A DNA stretch of 64,000 bases from Hippasteria phrygiana (Eukaryota; Echinodermata; Asteroidea; Valvatida; Goniasteridae), in NCBI GenBank assembly GCA_037893225.1, contig JAZGUH010000367.1, positions 806,001 to 870,000 of the forward strand, read 5' to 3'. Below, piece by piece: positions 26,039 to 39,843 of the stretch (its first letter is position 1; each line of letters opens with the position of its first letter). Below the pieces are notes generated by a model. It was given only the letters and a program-made list of their open reading frames with translations, was not told the DNA's origin and did no database searches. A program made the translations under genes and the position numbers.

Positions 26039-26488
26039 TACACTTTAGTGACTGATCTGGGGTAGCCTTGGGCCAATGTTACTTTTTCGCTTTGTTACCG
26101 CATGACTGGTAGCCTACCGTCCTTATTATTTGCTACTGAACAGTACATAATATGATAAACAAAATACAAATTAATTACAGAGCAGGTACCCAGCTTTGGA
26201 CAAGTAATTGTATGTTGAATTTTCTTTTTGGCGTTTTCATTCGGAACTAGGCTTACCTTTTTACAGTCGTTACATTTCTGGGGGTTGGGAATGGGGGGTT
26301 GTGTAAAATGTAAACATAATCACCACGTGTGGACCGCCTTGGAGTAACCATTGTACACATATCGCAGGGAGCAGGTTAAAACACGTGCGCGCACGCAGAA
26401 CGTTGACTGGTTGACTTGAATTAGCACTTCATTCACTACATTGTCCATGAGGACACAAGAAATAGGTCTATCATGGACAAAAAGGTTC

Positions 26489-26570
26489 TGGCAGCGGTGG
26501 GATTCGAACCCACGCCATCGAAATGACCGGTGCCTTAAACCAGCGCCTTAGACCGCTCGGCCACGCTACC
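26489..26570 (-). tRNA. tRNA-Leu (AAG)
   Basis: Class A1; start of a three-unit block repeated 1597 bp further on. Confidence 0.94.

Positions 26571-27020
26571 TACACTTTAGTGACTGATCTGGGGTAGCCT
26601 TGGGCCAATGTTACTTTTTCGCTTTGTTACCGCATGACTGGTAGCCTACCGTCCTTATTATTTGCTACTGAACAGTACATAATATGATAAACAAAATACA
26701 AATTAATTACAGAGCAGGTACGCAGCTTTGGACAAGTAATTGTATGTTGAATTTTCTTTTTGGCGTTTTCATTCGGAACTAGGCTTACCTTTTTACAGTC
26801 GTTACATTTCTGGGGGTTGGGAATGGGGGGTTGTGTAAAATGTAAACATAATCACCACGTGTGGACCGCCTTGGAGTAACCATTGTACACATATCGCAGG
26901 GAGCAGGTTAAAACACGTGCGCGCACGCAGAACGTTGACTGGTTGACTTGAATTAGCACTTCATTCACTACATTGTCCACGAGGACGCAAGAAATAGGTC
27001 TATGAGGGACAAAAAGGTTC

Positions 27021-27102
27021 TGGCAGCGGTGGGATTCGAACCCACGCCATCGAAATGACCAGTGCCTTAAACCAGCGACTTAGACCGCTCGGCCACGTTA
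27101 CC
27021..27102 (-). tRNA. tRNA-Leu-like (AAG), damaged stems
   Basis: Class A2 with two G-U pairs in the anticodon stem (28-42 and 29-41). Confidence 0.78.

Positions 27103-27553
27103 TACACTTTAGTAACTGATCTGGGGTAGCCTTGGGCCAATGTTACTCTTTCGCTTTGTTACCGCATGACTGGTAGCCTACCGTCCTTAATATTTGCTAC
27201 TGAACAGTACATAATGTGATAAACAAAATACAAATTAATTACAGAGCAGGTGCCCAGCTTTGGACAAGTAATTGTATGTTGAATTTTCTTTTTTGGCGTT
27301 TTCATTCGGAACTAGGCTTACCTTTTTAAAGTCGTTAAATTTCTGGGGGTTGGGAAGGGGGGGTTGGGTAAAATGTCAACATAATCACCACTTGTGGACC
27401 GCCTTGGAGTAACCATTGTACACATATCGCAGGGAGCAGGTTAAAACACGTGCGCGCACGCAGAACGTTGACTGGTTGACTTGAATTAGCACTTCATTCA
27501 CTACATTGTCCACGAGGACGCAGGAAATAGGTCTATGAGGGACAAAAAGGTTC

Positions 27554-27635
27554 TGGCAGCGGTGGGATTCGAACCCACGCCATCGAAATGACTGGTGCCT
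27601 AAAACCAGCGCCTCAGACCGCTCGGCCACGCTACC
27554..27635 (-). tRNA. tRNA-Leu (UAG)
   Basis: Class U1. Confidence 0.94.

Positions 27636-28085
27636 TACACTTTAGTGACTGATCTGGGGTAGCCTTGGGCCAATGTTACTTTTTCGCTTTGTTACCGCAT
27701 GACTGGTAGCCTACCGTCCTTATTATTTGCTACTGAACAGTACATAATATGATAAACAAAATACAAATTAATTACAGAGCAGGTACCCAGCTTTGGACAA
27801 GTAATTGTATGTTGAATTTTCTTTTTGGCGTTTTCATTCGGAACTAGGCTTACCTTTTTACAGTCGTTACATTTCTGGGGGTTGGGAATGGGGGGTTGTG
27901 TAAAATGTAAACATAATCACCACGTGTGGACCGCCTTGGAGTAACCATTGTACACATATCGCAGGGAGCAGGTTAAAACACGTGCGCGCACGCAGAACGT
28001 TGACTGGTTGACTTGAATTAGCACTTCATTCACTACATTGTCCATGAGGACACAAGAAATAGGTCTATCATGGACAAAAAGGTTC

Positions 28086-28167
28086 TGGCAGCGGTGGGAT
28101 TCGAACCCACGCCATCGAAATGACCGGTGCCTTAAACCAGCGCCTTAGACCGCTCGGCCACGCTACC
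28086..28167 (-). tRNA. tRNA-Leu (AAG)
   Basis: Class A1; duplicate of the copy at 26489. Confidence 0.94.

Positions 28168-28617
28168 TACACTTTAGTGACTGATCTGGGGTAGCCTTGG
28201 GCCAATGTTACTTTTTCGCTTTGTTACCGCATGACTGGTAGCCTACCGTCCTTATTATTTGCTACTGAACAGTACATAATATGATAAACAAAATACAAAT
28301 TAATTACAGAGCAGGTACGCAGCTTTGGACAAGTAATTGTATGTTGAATTTTCTTTTTGGCGTTTTCATTCGGAACTAGGCTTACCTTTTTACAGTCGTT
28401 ACATTTCTGGGGGTTGGGAATGGGGGGTTGTGTAAAATGTAAACATAATCACCACGTGTGGACCGCCTTGGAGTAACCATTGTACACATATCGCAGGGAG
28501 CAGGTTAAAACACGTGCGCGCACGCAGAACGTTGACTGGTTGACTTGAATTAGCACTTCATTCACTACATTGTCCACGAGGACGCAAGAAATAGGTCTAT
28601 GAGGGACAAAAAGGTTC

Positions 28618-28699
28618 TGGCAGCGGTGGGATTCGAACCCACGCCATCGAAATGACCAGTGCCTTAAACCAGCGACTTAGACCGCTCGGCCACGTTACC
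28618..28699 (-). tRNA. tRNA-Leu-like (AAG), damaged stems
   Basis: Class A2; duplicate of the copy at 27021. Confidence 0.78.

Positions 28700-29150
28700 T
28701 ACACTTTAGTAACTGATCTGGGGTAGCCTTGGGCCAATGTTACTCTTTCGCTTTGTTACCGCATGACTGGTAGCCTACCGTCCTTAATATTTGCTACTGA
28801 ACAGTACATAATGTGATAAACAAAATACAAATTAATTACAGAGCAGGTGCCCAGCTTTGGACAAGTAATTGTATGTTGAATTTTCTTTTTTGGCGTTTTC
28901 ATTCGGAACTAGGCTTACCTTTTTAAAGTCGTTAAATTTCTGGGGGTTGGGAAGGGGGGGTTGGGTAAAATGTCAACATAATCACCACTTGTGGACCGCC
29001 TTGGAGTAACCATTGTACACATATCGCAGGGAGCAGGTTAAAACAAGTGCGCGCACGCAGAACGTTGACTGGTTGACTTGAATTAGCACTTCATTCACTA
29101 CATTGTCCACGAGGACGCAGGAAATAGGTCTATGAGGGACAAAAAGGTTC

Positions 29151-29232
29151 TGGCAGCGGTGGGATTCGAACCCACGCCATCGAAATGACTGGTGCCTAAA
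29201 ACCAGCGCCTCAGACCGCTCGGCCACGCTACC
29151..29232 (-). tRNA. tRNA-Leu (UAG)
   Basis: Class U1; duplicate of the copy at 27554. Confidence 0.94.

Positions 29233-29682
29233 TACACTTTAGTGACTGATCTGGGGTAGCCTTGGGCCAATGTTACTTTTTCGCTTTGTTACCGCATGAC
29301 TGGTAGCCTACCGTCCTTATTATTTGCTACTGAACAGTACATAATATGATAAACAAAATACAAATTAATTACAGAGCAGGTACGCAGCTTTGGACAAGTA
29401 ATTGTATGTTGAATTTTCTTTTTGGCGTTTTCATTCGGAACTAGGCTTACCTTTTTACAGTCGTTACATTTCTGGGGGTTGGGAATGGGGGGTTGTGTAA
29501 AATGTAAACATAATCACCACGTGTGGACCGCCTTGGAGTAACCATTGTACACATATCGCAGGGAGCAGGTTAAAACACGTGCGCGCACGCAGAACGTTGA
29601 CTGGTTGACTTGAATTAGCACTTCATTCACTACATTGTCCATGAGGACACAAGAAATAGGTCTATCGTGGACAAAAAGGTTC

Positions 29683-29764
29683 TGGCAGCGGTGGGATTCG
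29701 AACCCACGCCATCGAAATGACTGGTGCCTAAAACCAGCGCCTCAGACCGCTCGGCCACGCTACC
29683..29764 (-). tRNA. tRNA-Leu (UAG)
   Basis: Class U1; two UAG copies in succession here. Confidence 0.94.

Positions 29765-30214
29765 TACACTTTAGTGACTGATCTGGGGTAGCCTTGGGCC
29801 AATGTTACTTTTTCGCTTTGTTACCGCATGACTGGTAGCCTACCGTCCTTATTATTTGCTACTGAACAGTACATAATATGATAAACAAAATACAAATTAA
29901 TTACAGAGCAGGTACGCAGCTTTGGACAAGTAATTGTATGTTGAATTTTCTTTTTGGCGTTTTCATTCGGAACTAGGCTTACCTTTTTACAGTCGTTACA
30001 TTTCTGGGGGTTGGGAATGGGGGGTTGTGTAAAATGTAAACATAATCACCACGTGTGGACCGCCTTGGAGTAACCATTGTACACATATCGCAGGGAGCAG
30101 GTTAAAACACGTGCGCGCACGCAGAACGTTGACTGGTTGACTTGAATTAGTACTTCATTCACTACATTGTCCACGAGGACGCAAGAAATAGGTCTATGAG
30201 GGACAAAAAGGTTC

Positions 30215-30296
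30215 TGGCAGCGGTGGGATTCGAACCCACGCCATCGAAATGACCGGTGCCTTAAACCAGCGCCTTAGACCGCTCGGCCACGCTACC
30215..30296 (-). tRNA. tRNA-Leu (AAG)
   Basis: Class A1. Confidence 0.94.

Positions 30297-30746
30297 TACA
30301 CTTTAGTGACTGATCTGGGGTAGCCTTGGGCCAATGTTACTTTTTCGCTTTGTTACCGCATGACTGGTAGCCTACCGTCCTTATTATTTGCTACTGAACA
30401 GTACATAATATGATAAACAAAATACAAATTAATTACAGAGCAGGTACGCAGCTTTGGACAAGTAATTGTATGTTGAATTTTCTTTTTGGCGTTTTCATTC
30501 GGAACTAGGCTTACCTTTTTACAGTCGTTACATTTCTGGGGGTTGGGAATGGGGGGTTGTGTAAAATGTAAACATAATCACCACGTGTGGACCGCCTTGG
30601 AGTAACCATTGTACACATATCGCAGGGAGCAGGTTAAAACACGTGCGCGCACGCAGAACGTTGACTGGTTGACTTGAATTAGCACTTCATTCACTACATT
30701 GTCCACGAGGACGCAAGAAATAGGTCTATCGTGGACAAAAAGGTTC

Positions 30747-30828
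30747 TGGCAGCGGTGGGATTCGAACCCACGCCATCGAAATGACCGGTGCCTTAAACCA
30801 GCGCCTTAGACCGCTCGGCCACGCTACC
30747..30828 (-). tRNA. tRNA-Leu (AAG)
   Basis: Class A1. Confidence 0.94.

Positions 30829-31279
30829 TACACTTTAGTGACTGATCTGGGGTAGCCTTGGGCCAATGTTACTTTTTCGCTTTGTTACCGCATGACTGGT
30901 AGCCTACCGTCCTTATTATTTGCTACTGAACAGTACATAATATGATAAACAAAATACAAATTAATTACAGAGCAGGTACCCAGCTTTGGACAAGTAATTG
31001 TATGTTGAATTTTCTTTTTGGCGTTTTCATTCGGAACTAGGCTTACCTTTTTACAGTCGTTACATTTCTGGGGGTTGGGAATGGGGGGGTTGTGTAAAAT
31101 GTAAACATAATCACCACGTGTGGACCGCCTTGGAGTAACCATTGTACACATATCGCAGGGAGCAGGTTAAAACACGTGCGCGCACGCAGAACGTTGACTG
31201 GTTGACTTGAATTAGCACTTCATTCACTACATTGTCCATGAGGACACAAGAAATAGGTCTATCGTGGACAAAAAGGTTC

Positions 31280-31361
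31280 TGGCAGCGGTGGGATTCGAAC
31301 CCACGCCATCGAAATGACCGGTGCCTTAAACCAGCGCCTTAGACCGCTCGGCCACGCTACC
31280..31361 (-). tRNA. tRNA-Leu (AAG)
   Basis: Class A1; its unit matches the one at 25957. Confidence 0.94.

Positions 31362-31811
31362 TACACTTTAGTGACTGATCTGGGGTAGCCTTGGGCCAAT
31401 GTTACTTTTTCGCTTTGTTACCGCATGACTGGTAGCCTACCGTCCTTATTATTTGCTACTGAACAGTACATAATATGATAAACAAAATACAAATTAATTA
31501 CAGAGCAGGTACCCAGCTTTGGACAAGTAATTGTATGTTGAATTTTCTTTTTGGCGTTTTCATTCGGAACTAGGCTTACCTTTTTACAGTCGTTACATTT
31601 CTGGGGGTTGGGAATGGGGGGTTGTGTAAAATGTAAACATAATCACCACGTGTGGACCGCCTTGGAGTAACCATTGTACACATATCGCAGGGAGCAGGTT
31701 AAAACACGTGCGCGCACGCAGAACGTTGACTGGTTGACTTGAATTAGCACTTCATTCACTACATTGTCCATGAGGACACAAGAAATAGGTCTATCATGGA
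31801 CAAAAAGGTTC

Positions 31812-31893
31812 TGGCAGCGGTGGGATTCGAACCCACGCCATCGAAATGACCGGTGCCTTAAACCAGCGCCTTAGACCGCTCGGCCACGCTACC
31812..31893 (-). tRNA. tRNA-Leu (AAG)
   Basis: Class A1; matches 26489. Confidence 0.94.

Positions 31894-32343
31894 TACACTT
31901 TAGTGACTGATCTGGGGTAGCCTTGGGCCAATGTTACTTTTTCGCTTTGTTACCGCATGACTGGTAGCCTACCGTCCTTATTATTTGCTACTGAACAGTA
32001 CATAATATGATAAACAAAATACAAATTAATTACAGAGCAGGTACGCAGCTTTGGACAAGTAATTGTATGTTGAATTTTCTTTTTGGCGTTTTCATTCGGA
32101 ACTAGGCTTACCTTTTTACAGTCGTTACATTTCTGGGGGTTGGGAATGGGGGGTTGTGTAAAATGTAAACATAATCACCACGTGTGGACCGCCTTGGAGT
32201 AACCATTGTACACATATCGCAGGGAGCAGGTTAAAACACGTGCGCGCACGCAGAACGTTGACTGGTTGACTTGAATTAGCACTTCATTCACTACATTGTC
32301 CACGAGGACGCAAGAAATAGGTCTATGAGGGACAAAAAGGTTC

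Positions 32344-32425
32344 TGGCAGCGGTGGGATTCGAACCCACGCCATCGAAATGACCAGTGCCTTAAACCAGCG
32401 ACTTAGACCGCTCGGCCACGTTACC
32344..32425 (-). tRNA. tRNA-Leu-like (AAG), damaged stems
   Basis: Class A2; matches 27021. Confidence 0.78.

Positions 32426-32876
32426 TACACTTTAGTAACTGATCTGGGGTAGCCTTGGGCCAATGTTACTCTTTCGCTTTGTTACCGCATGACTGGTAGC
32501 CTACCGTCCTTAATATTTGCTACTGAACAGTACATAATGTGATAAACAAAATACAAATTAATTACAGAGCAGGTGCCCAGCTTTGGACAAGTAATTGTAT
32601 GTTGAATTTTCTTTTTTGGCGTTTTCATTCGGAACTAGGCTTACCTTTTTAAAGTCGTTAAATTTCTGGGGGTTGGGAAGGGGGGGTTGGGTAAAATGTC
32701 AACATAATCACCACTTGTGGACCGCCTTGGAGTAACCATTGTACACATATCGCAGGGAGCAGGTTAAAACACGTGCGCGCACGCAGAACGTTGACTGGTT
32801 GACTTGAATTAGCACTTCATTCACTACATTGTCCACGAGGACGCAAGAAATAGGTCTATGAGGGACAAAAAGGTTC

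Positions 32877-32958
32877 TGGCCGCGGTGGGATTCGAACCCA
32901 CGCCATCGAAATGACCGGTGCCTTAAACCAGCGACTTAGACCACTCGGCCACGTTACC
32877..32958 (-). tRNA. tRNA-Leu-like (AAG), heavily damaged acceptor
   Basis: Class A2 with an additional A4-G69 mismatch, so two adjacent acceptor pairs are lost. Probable pseudo-tRNA. Confidence 0.72.

Positions 32959-33409
32959 TACACTTTAGTAACTGATCTGGGGTAGCCTTGGGCCAATGTT
33001 ACTCTTTCGCTTTGTTACCGCATGACTGGTAGCCTACCGTCCTTAATATTTGCTACTGAACAGTACATAATGTGATAAACAAAATACAAATTAATTACAG
33101 AGCAGGTGCCCAGCTTTGGACAAGTAATTGTATGTTGAATTTTCTTTTTTGGCGTTTTCATTCGGAACTAGGCTTACCTTTTTAAAGTCGTTAAATTTCT
33201 GGGGGTTGGGAAGGGGGGGTTGGGTAAAATGTCAACATAATCACCACTTGTGGACCGCCTTGGAGTAACCATTGTACACATATCGCAGGGAGCAGGTTAA
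33301 AACACGTGCGCGCACGCAGAACGTTGACTGGTTGACTTGAATTAGCACTTCATTCACTACATTGTCCACGAGAACGCAAGAAATAGGTCTATGAGGGACA
33401 AAAATGTTC

Positions 33410-33491
33410 TGGCAGCGGTGGGATTCGAACCCACGCCATCGAAATGACCAGTGCCTTAAACCAGCGACTTAGACCGCTCGGCCACGTTACC
33410..33491 (-). tRNA. tRNA-Leu-like (AAG), damaged stems
   Basis: Class A2 with two anticodon-stem G-U pairs. Confidence 0.78.

Positions 33492-33942
33492 TACACTTTA
33501 GTAACTGATCTGGGGTAGCCTTGGGCCAATGTTACTCTTTCGCTTTGTTACCGCATGACTGGTAGCCTACCGTCCTTATTATTTGCTACTGAACAGTACA
33601 TAATGTGATAAACAAAATACAAATTAATTACAGAGCAGGTACCCAGCTTTGGACAAGTAATTGTATGTTGAATTTTCTTTTTTGGCGTTTTCATTCGGAA
33701 CTAGGCTTACCTTTTTAAAGTCGTTAAATTTCTGGGGGTTGGGAAGGGGGGGTTGGGTAAAATGTCAACATAATCACCACTTGTGGACCGCCTTGGAGTA
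33801 ACCATTGTACACATATCGCAGGGAGCAGGTTAAAACACGTGCGCGCACGCAGAACGTTGACTGGTTGACTTGAATTAGCACTTCATTCACTACATTGTCC
33901 ACGAGGACGCAAGAAATAGGTCTATGAGGGACAAAAAGGTTC

Positions 33943-34024
33943 TGGCAGCGGTGGGATTCGAACCCACGCCATCGAAATGACTGGTGCCTTAAACCAGCGC
34001 CTTAGACCGCTCGGCCACGCTACC
33943..34024 (-). tRNA. tRNA-Leu (AAG)
   Basis: Class A0. Confidence 0.95.

Positions 34025-34474
34025 TACACTTTAGTGACTGATCTGGGGTAGCCTTGGGCCAATGTTACTCTTTCGCTTTGTTACCGCATGACTGGTAGCC
34101 TACCGTCCTTATTATTTGCTACTGAACAGTACATAATATGATAAACAAAATACAAATTAATTACAGAGCAGGTACCCAGCTTTGGACAAGTAATTGTATG
34201 TTGAATTTTCTTGTTGGCGTTTTCATTCGGAACTAGGCTTACCTTTTTACAGTCGTTAAATTTCTGGGGGTTGGGAATGGGGGGTTGGGTAAAATTTAAA
34301 CATAATCACCACGTGTGGACCGCCTTGGAGTAACCATTGTACACATATCGCAGGGAGCAGGTTAAAACACGTGCGCGCACGCAGAACGTTGACTGGTTAA
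34401 CTTGAATAAGCACTTCATTCACTACATTGTCCACGAGGACGCAAGAAATAGGTCTATGAGGGACAAAAAGGTTC

Positions 34475-34556
34475 TGGCAGCGGTGGGATTCGAACCCACG
34501 CCATCGAAATGACTGGTGCCTTAAACCAGCGCCTTAGACCGCTCGGCCACGCTACC
34475..34556 (-). tRNA. tRNA-Leu (AAG)
   Basis: Class A0. Confidence 0.95.

Positions 34557-34992
34557 TACACTTTAGTGACTGATCTGGGGTAGCCTTGGGCCAATGTTAC
34601 TCTTTCGCTTTGTTACCGCATGACTGGTAGCCTACCGTCCTTATTATTTGCTACTGAACAGTACATAATATGATAAACAAAATACAAATTGATTACAGAG
34701 CAGGTACCCAGCTTTGGACAAGTAATTGTATGTTGAATTTTCTTTTTGGCGTTTTCATTCGGAACTAGGCTTACCTTTTTACAGTCGTTAAATTTCTGGG
34801 GGTTGGGTAAAATGTAAACATAATCACCACGTGTGGACCGCCTTGGAGTAACCATTGTACACATATCGCAGGGAGCAGGTTAAAACACGTGCGCGCACGC
34901 AGAACGTTGACTGGTTGACTTGAATTAGCACTTCATTCACTACATTGTCGATGAGGACACAAGAAATAGGTCTATCGTGGACAAAAAGGTTC

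Positions 34993-35074
34993 TGGCAGCG
35001 GTGGGATTCGAACCCACGCCATCGAAATGACTGGTGCCTAAAACCAGCGCCTTAGACCGCTCGGCCACGCTACC
34993..35074 (-). tRNA. tRNA-Leu (UAG)
   Basis: Class U0. Confidence 0.95.

Positions 35075-35531
35075 TACACTTTAGTGACTGATCTGGGGTA
35101 GCCTTGGGCCAATGTTACTTTTTCGCTTTGTTACCGCATGTCTGGTAGCCTACCGTCCTTATTATTTGCTGCTGAACAGTACATAATATAATAAACAAAA
35201 TACAAATTAATTACAGAGCAGGTACCCAGCTTTGGACAAGTAATTGTATGTTGAATTTTCTTTTTGGCGTTTTCATTCGGAACTAGGCTTACCTTTTTAC
35301 AGTCGTTACATTTCTGGGGGTTGGGAATGGGGGGTTGTGTAAAATGTAAACATAATCACCATACACCACGTGTGGACCGCCTTGGAGTAACCATTGTACA
35401 CATATCGCAGGGAGCAGGTTAAAACACGTGCGCGCACGCAGAACGTTGACTGGTTGACTTGAATTAGCACTTCATTCACTACATTGTCGATGAGGACGCA
35501 AGAAATAGGTCTATCGTGGACAAAAAGGTTC

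Positions 35532-35613
35532 TGGCAGCGGTGGGATTCGAACCCACGCCATCGAAATGACTGGTGCCTAAAACCAGCGCCTCAGACCGCT
35601 CGGCCACGCTACC
35532..35613 (-). tRNA. tRNA-Leu (UAG)
   Basis: Class U1; its downstream spacer carries a 6-bp insertion (accatacacc) that marks this unit and its duplicate. Confidence 0.94.

Positions 35614-36063
35614 TACACCTTAGTGACTGATCTGGGGTAGCCTTGGGCCAATGTTACTTTTTCGCTTTGTTACCGCATGACTGGTAGCCTACCGTCCTTA
35701 TTATTTGCTACTGAACAGTACATAATATGATAAACAAAATACAAATTAATTACAGAGCAGGTACGCAGCTTTGGACAAGTAATTGTATGTTGAATTTTCT
35801 TTTTGGCGTTTTCATTCGGAACTAGGCTTACCTTTTTACAGTCGTTACATTTCTGGGGGTTGGGAATGGGGGGTTGTGTAAAATGTAAACATAATCACCA
35901 CGTGTGGACCGCCTTGGAGTAACCATTGTACACATATCGCAGGGAGCAGGTTAAAACACGTGCGCGCACGCAGAACGTTGACTGGTTGACTTGAATTAGC
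36001 ACTTCATTCACTACATTGTCCACGAGGACACAAGAAATAGGTCTATGAGGGACAAAAATGTTC

Positions 36064-36145
36064 TGGCAGCGGTGGGATTCGAACCCACGCCATCGAAATG
36101 ACCGGTGCCTTAAACCAGCGACTTAGACCGCTCGGCCACGCTACC
36064..36145 (-). tRNA. tRNA-Leu (AAG), D-stem mismatch
   Basis: Has the A2 D-stem change and U28-G42 but a normal G5-C68 pair: an intermediate between A1 and A2. Confidence 0.86.

Positions 36146-36581
36146 TACACTTTAGTGACTGATCTCGGGTAGCCTTGGGCCAATGTTACTCTTTCGCTTT
36201 GTTACCGCATGACTGGTAGCCTACCGTCCTTATTATTTGCTACTGAACAGTACATAATATGATAAACAAAATACAAATTGATTACAGAGCAGGTACCCAG
36301 CTTTGGACAAGTAATTGTATGTTGAATTTTCTTTTTGGCGTTTTCATTCGGAACTAGGCTTACCTTTTTACAGTCGTTAAATTTCTGGGGGTTGGGTAAA
36401 ATGTAAACATAATCACCACGTGTGGACCGCCTTGGAGTAACCATTGTACACATATCGCAGGGAGCAGGTTAAAACACGTGCGCGCACGCAGAACGTTGAC
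36501 TGGTTGACTTGAATTAGCACTTCATTCACTACATTGTCGATGAGGACACAAGAAATAGGTCTATCGTGGACAAAAAGGTTC

Positions 36582-36663
36582 TGGCAGCGGTGGGATTCGA
36601 ACCCACGCCATCGAAATGACCGGTGCCTTAAACCAGCGCCTTAGACCGCTCGGCCACGCTACC
36582..36663 (-). tRNA. tRNA-Leu (AAG)
   Basis: Class A1. Confidence 0.94.

Positions 36664-37113
36664 TACACTTTAGTGACTGATCTGGGGTAGCCTTGGGCCA
36701 ATGTTACTCTTTCGCTTTGTTACCGCATGACTGGTAGCCTACCGTCCTTATTATTTGCTACTGAACAGTACATAATATGATAAACAAAATACAAACTAAT
36801 TACAGAGCAGGTACCCAGCTTTGGACAAGTAATTGTATGTTGAATTTTCTTGTTGGAGTTTTCATTCGGAACTAGGCTTACCTTTTTACAGTCGTTAAAT
36901 TTCTGGGGGTTGGGAATGGGGGGTTGGGTAAAATGTAAACATAATCACCACGTGTGGACCGCCTTGGAGTAACCATTGTACACATATCGCAGGGAGCAGG
37001 TTAAAACAGGTGCGCGCACGCAGAACGTTGACTGGTTGACTTGAATTAGCACTTCATTCACTACATTGTCCATGAGGACACAAGAAATAGGTCTATCGTG
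37101 GACAAAAAGGTTC

Positions 37114-37195
37114 TGGCAGCGGTGGGATTCGAACCCACGCCATCGAAATGACTGGTGCCTAAAACCAGCTCCTCAGACCGCTCGGCCACGCTACC
37114..37195 (-). tRNA. tRNA-Leu (UAG), D-stem variant
   Basis: Class U2. Confidence 0.9.

Positions 37196-37645
37196 TACAC
37201 TTTAGTGACTGATCTGGGGTAGCCTTGGGCCAATGTTACTTTTTCGCTTTGTTACCGCATGACTGGTAGCCTACCGTCCTTATTATTTGCTACTGAACAG
37301 TACATAATATGATAAACAAAATACAAATTAATTACAGAGCAGGTACGCAGCTTTGGACAAGTAATTGTATGTTGAATTTTCTTTTTGGCGTTTTCATTCG
37401 GAACTAGGCTTACCTTTTTACAGTCGTTACATTTCTGGGGGTTGGGAATGGGGGGTTGTGTAAAATGTAAACATAATCACCACGTGTGGACCGCCTTGGA
37501 GTAACCATTGTACACATATCGCAGGGAGCAGGTTAAAACACGTGCGCGCACGCAGAACGTTGACTGGTTGACTTGAATTAGCACTTCATTCACTACATTG
37601 TCCACGAGGACGCAAGAAATAGGTCTATGAGGGACAAAAAGGTTC

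Positions 37646-37727
37646 TGGCCGCGGTGGGATTCGAACCCACGCCATCGAAATGACCGGTGCCTTAAACCAG
37701 CGACTTAGACCACTCGGCCACGTTACC
37646..37727 (-). tRNA. tRNA-Leu-like (AAG), heavily damaged acceptor
   Basis: Duplicate of the 32877 copy, same A4-G69 and A5-C68 mismatches; begins the second 4769-bp block. Confidence 0.72.

Positions 37728-38178
37728 TACACTTTAGTAACTGATCTGGGGTAGCCTTGGGCCAATGTTACTCTTTCGCTTTGTTACCGCATGACTGGTA
37801 GCCTACCGTCCTTAATATTTGCTACTGAACAGTACATAATGTGATAAACAAAATACAAATTAATTACAGAGCAGGTGCCCAGCTTTGGACAAGTAATTGT
37901 ATGTTGAATTTTCTTTTTTGGCGTTTTCATTCGGAACTAGGCTTACCTTTTTAAAGTCGTTAAATTTCTGGGGGTTGGGAAGGGGGGGTTGGGTAAAATG
38001 TCAACATAATCACCACTTGTGGACCGCCTTGGAGTAACCATTGTACACATATCGCAGGGAGCAGGTTAAAACACGTGCGCGCACGCAGAACGTTGACTGG
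38101 TTGACTTGAATTAGCACTTCATTCACTACATTGTCCACGAGAACGCAAGAAATAGGTCTATGAGGGACAAAAATGTTC

Positions 38179-38260
38179 TGGCAGCGGTGGGATTCGAACC
38201 CACGCCATCGAAATGACCAGTGCCTTAAACCAGCGACTTAGACCGCTCGGCCACGTTACC
38179..38260 (-). tRNA. tRNA-Leu-like (AAG), damaged stems
   Basis: Class A2; duplicate of 33410. Confidence 0.78.

Positions 38261-38711
38261 TACACTTTAGTAACTGATCTGGGGTAGCCTTGGGCCAATG
38301 TTACTCTTTCGCTTTGTTACCGCATGACTGGTAGCCTACCGTCCTTATTATTTGCTACTGAACAGTACATAATGTGATAAACAAAATACAAATTAATTAC
38401 AGAGCAGGTACCCAGCTTTGGACAAGTAATTGTATGTTGAATTTTCTTTTTTGGCGTTTTCATTCGGAACTAGGCTTACCTTTTTAAAGTCGTTAAATTT
38501 CTGGGGGTTGGGAAGGGGGGGTTGGGTAAAATGTCAACATAATCACCACTTGTGGACCGCCTTGGAGTAACCATTGTACACATATCGCAGGGAGCAGGTT
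38601 AAAACACGTGCGCGCACGCAGAACGTTGACTGGTTGACTTGAATTAGCACTTCATTCACTACATTGTCCACGAGGACGCAAGAAATAGGTCTATGAGGGA
38701 CAAAAAGGTTC

Positions 38712-38793
38712 TGGCAGCGGTGGGATTCGAACCCACGCCATCGAAATGACTGGTGCCTTAAACCAGCGCCTTAGACCGCTCGGCCACGCTACC
38712..38793 (-). tRNA. tRNA-Leu (AAG)
   Basis: Class A0; duplicate of 33943. Confidence 0.95.

Positions 38794-39243
38794 TACACTT
38801 TAGTGACTGATCTGGGGTAGCCTTGGGCCAATGTTACTCTTTCGCTTTGTTACCGCATGACTGGTAGCCTACCGTCCTTATTATTTGCTACTGAACAGTA
38901 CATAATATGATAAACAAAATACAAATTAATTACAGAGCAGGTACCCAGCTTTGGACAAGTAATTGTATGTTGAATTTTCTTGTTGGCGTTTTCATTCGGA
39001 ACTAGGCTTACCTTTTTACAGTCGTTAAATTTCTGGGGGTTGGGAATGGGGGGTTGGGTAAAATTTAAACATAATCACCACGTGTGGACCGCCTTGGAGT
39101 AACCATTGTACACATATCGCAGGGAGCAGGTTAAAACACGTGCGCGCACGCAGAACGTTGACTGGTTAACTTGAATAAGCACTTCATTCACTACATTGTC
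39201 CACGAGGACGCAAGAAATAGGTCTATGAGGGACAAAAAGGTTC

Positions 39244-39325
39244 TGGCAGCGGTGGGATTCGAACCCACGCCATCGAAATGACTGGTGCCTTAAACCAGCG
39301 CCTTAGACCGCTCGGCCACGCTACC
39244..39325 (-). tRNA. tRNA-Leu (AAG)
   Basis: Class A0; duplicate of 34475. Confidence 0.95.

Positions 39326-39761
39326 TACACTTTAGTGACTGATCTGGGGTAGCCTTGGGCCAATGTTACTCTTTCGCTTTGTTACCGCATGACTGGTAGC
39401 CTACCGTCCTTATTATTTGCTACTGAACAGTACATAATATGATAAACAAAATACAAATTGATTACAGAGCAGGTACCCAGCTTTGGACAAGTAATTGTAT
39501 GTTGAATTTTCTTTTTGGCGTTTTCATTCGGAACTAGGCTTACCTTTTTACAGTCGTTAAATTTCTGGGGGTTGGGTAAAATGTAAACATAATCACCACG
39601 TGTGGACCGCCTTGGAGTAACCATTGTACACATATCGCAGGGAGCAGGTTAAAACACGTGCGCGCACGCAGAACGTTGACTGGTTGACTTGAATTAGCAC
39701 TTCATTCACTACATTGTCGATGAGGACACAAGAAATAGGTCTATCGTGGACAAAAAGGTTC

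Positions 39762-39843
39762 TGGCAGCGGTGGGATTCGAACCCACGCCATCGAAATGAC
39801 TGGTGCCTAAAACCAGCGCCTTAGACCGCTCGGCCACGCTACC
39762..39843 (-). tRNA. tRNA-Leu (UAG)
   Basis: Class U0; duplicate of 34993. Confidence 0.95.

Larger units (their letters stand above)
26489..29232. repeat. Three-unit higher-order repeat (1597-bp offset)
   Basis: The order A1, A2, U1 at 26489-27635 recurs at 28086-29232 with every tRNA displaced by 1597 bp and shared private variants (for example gacgcaggaaatag downstream of both U1 copies). The first two units reappear at 31812-32425. Confidence 0.88.
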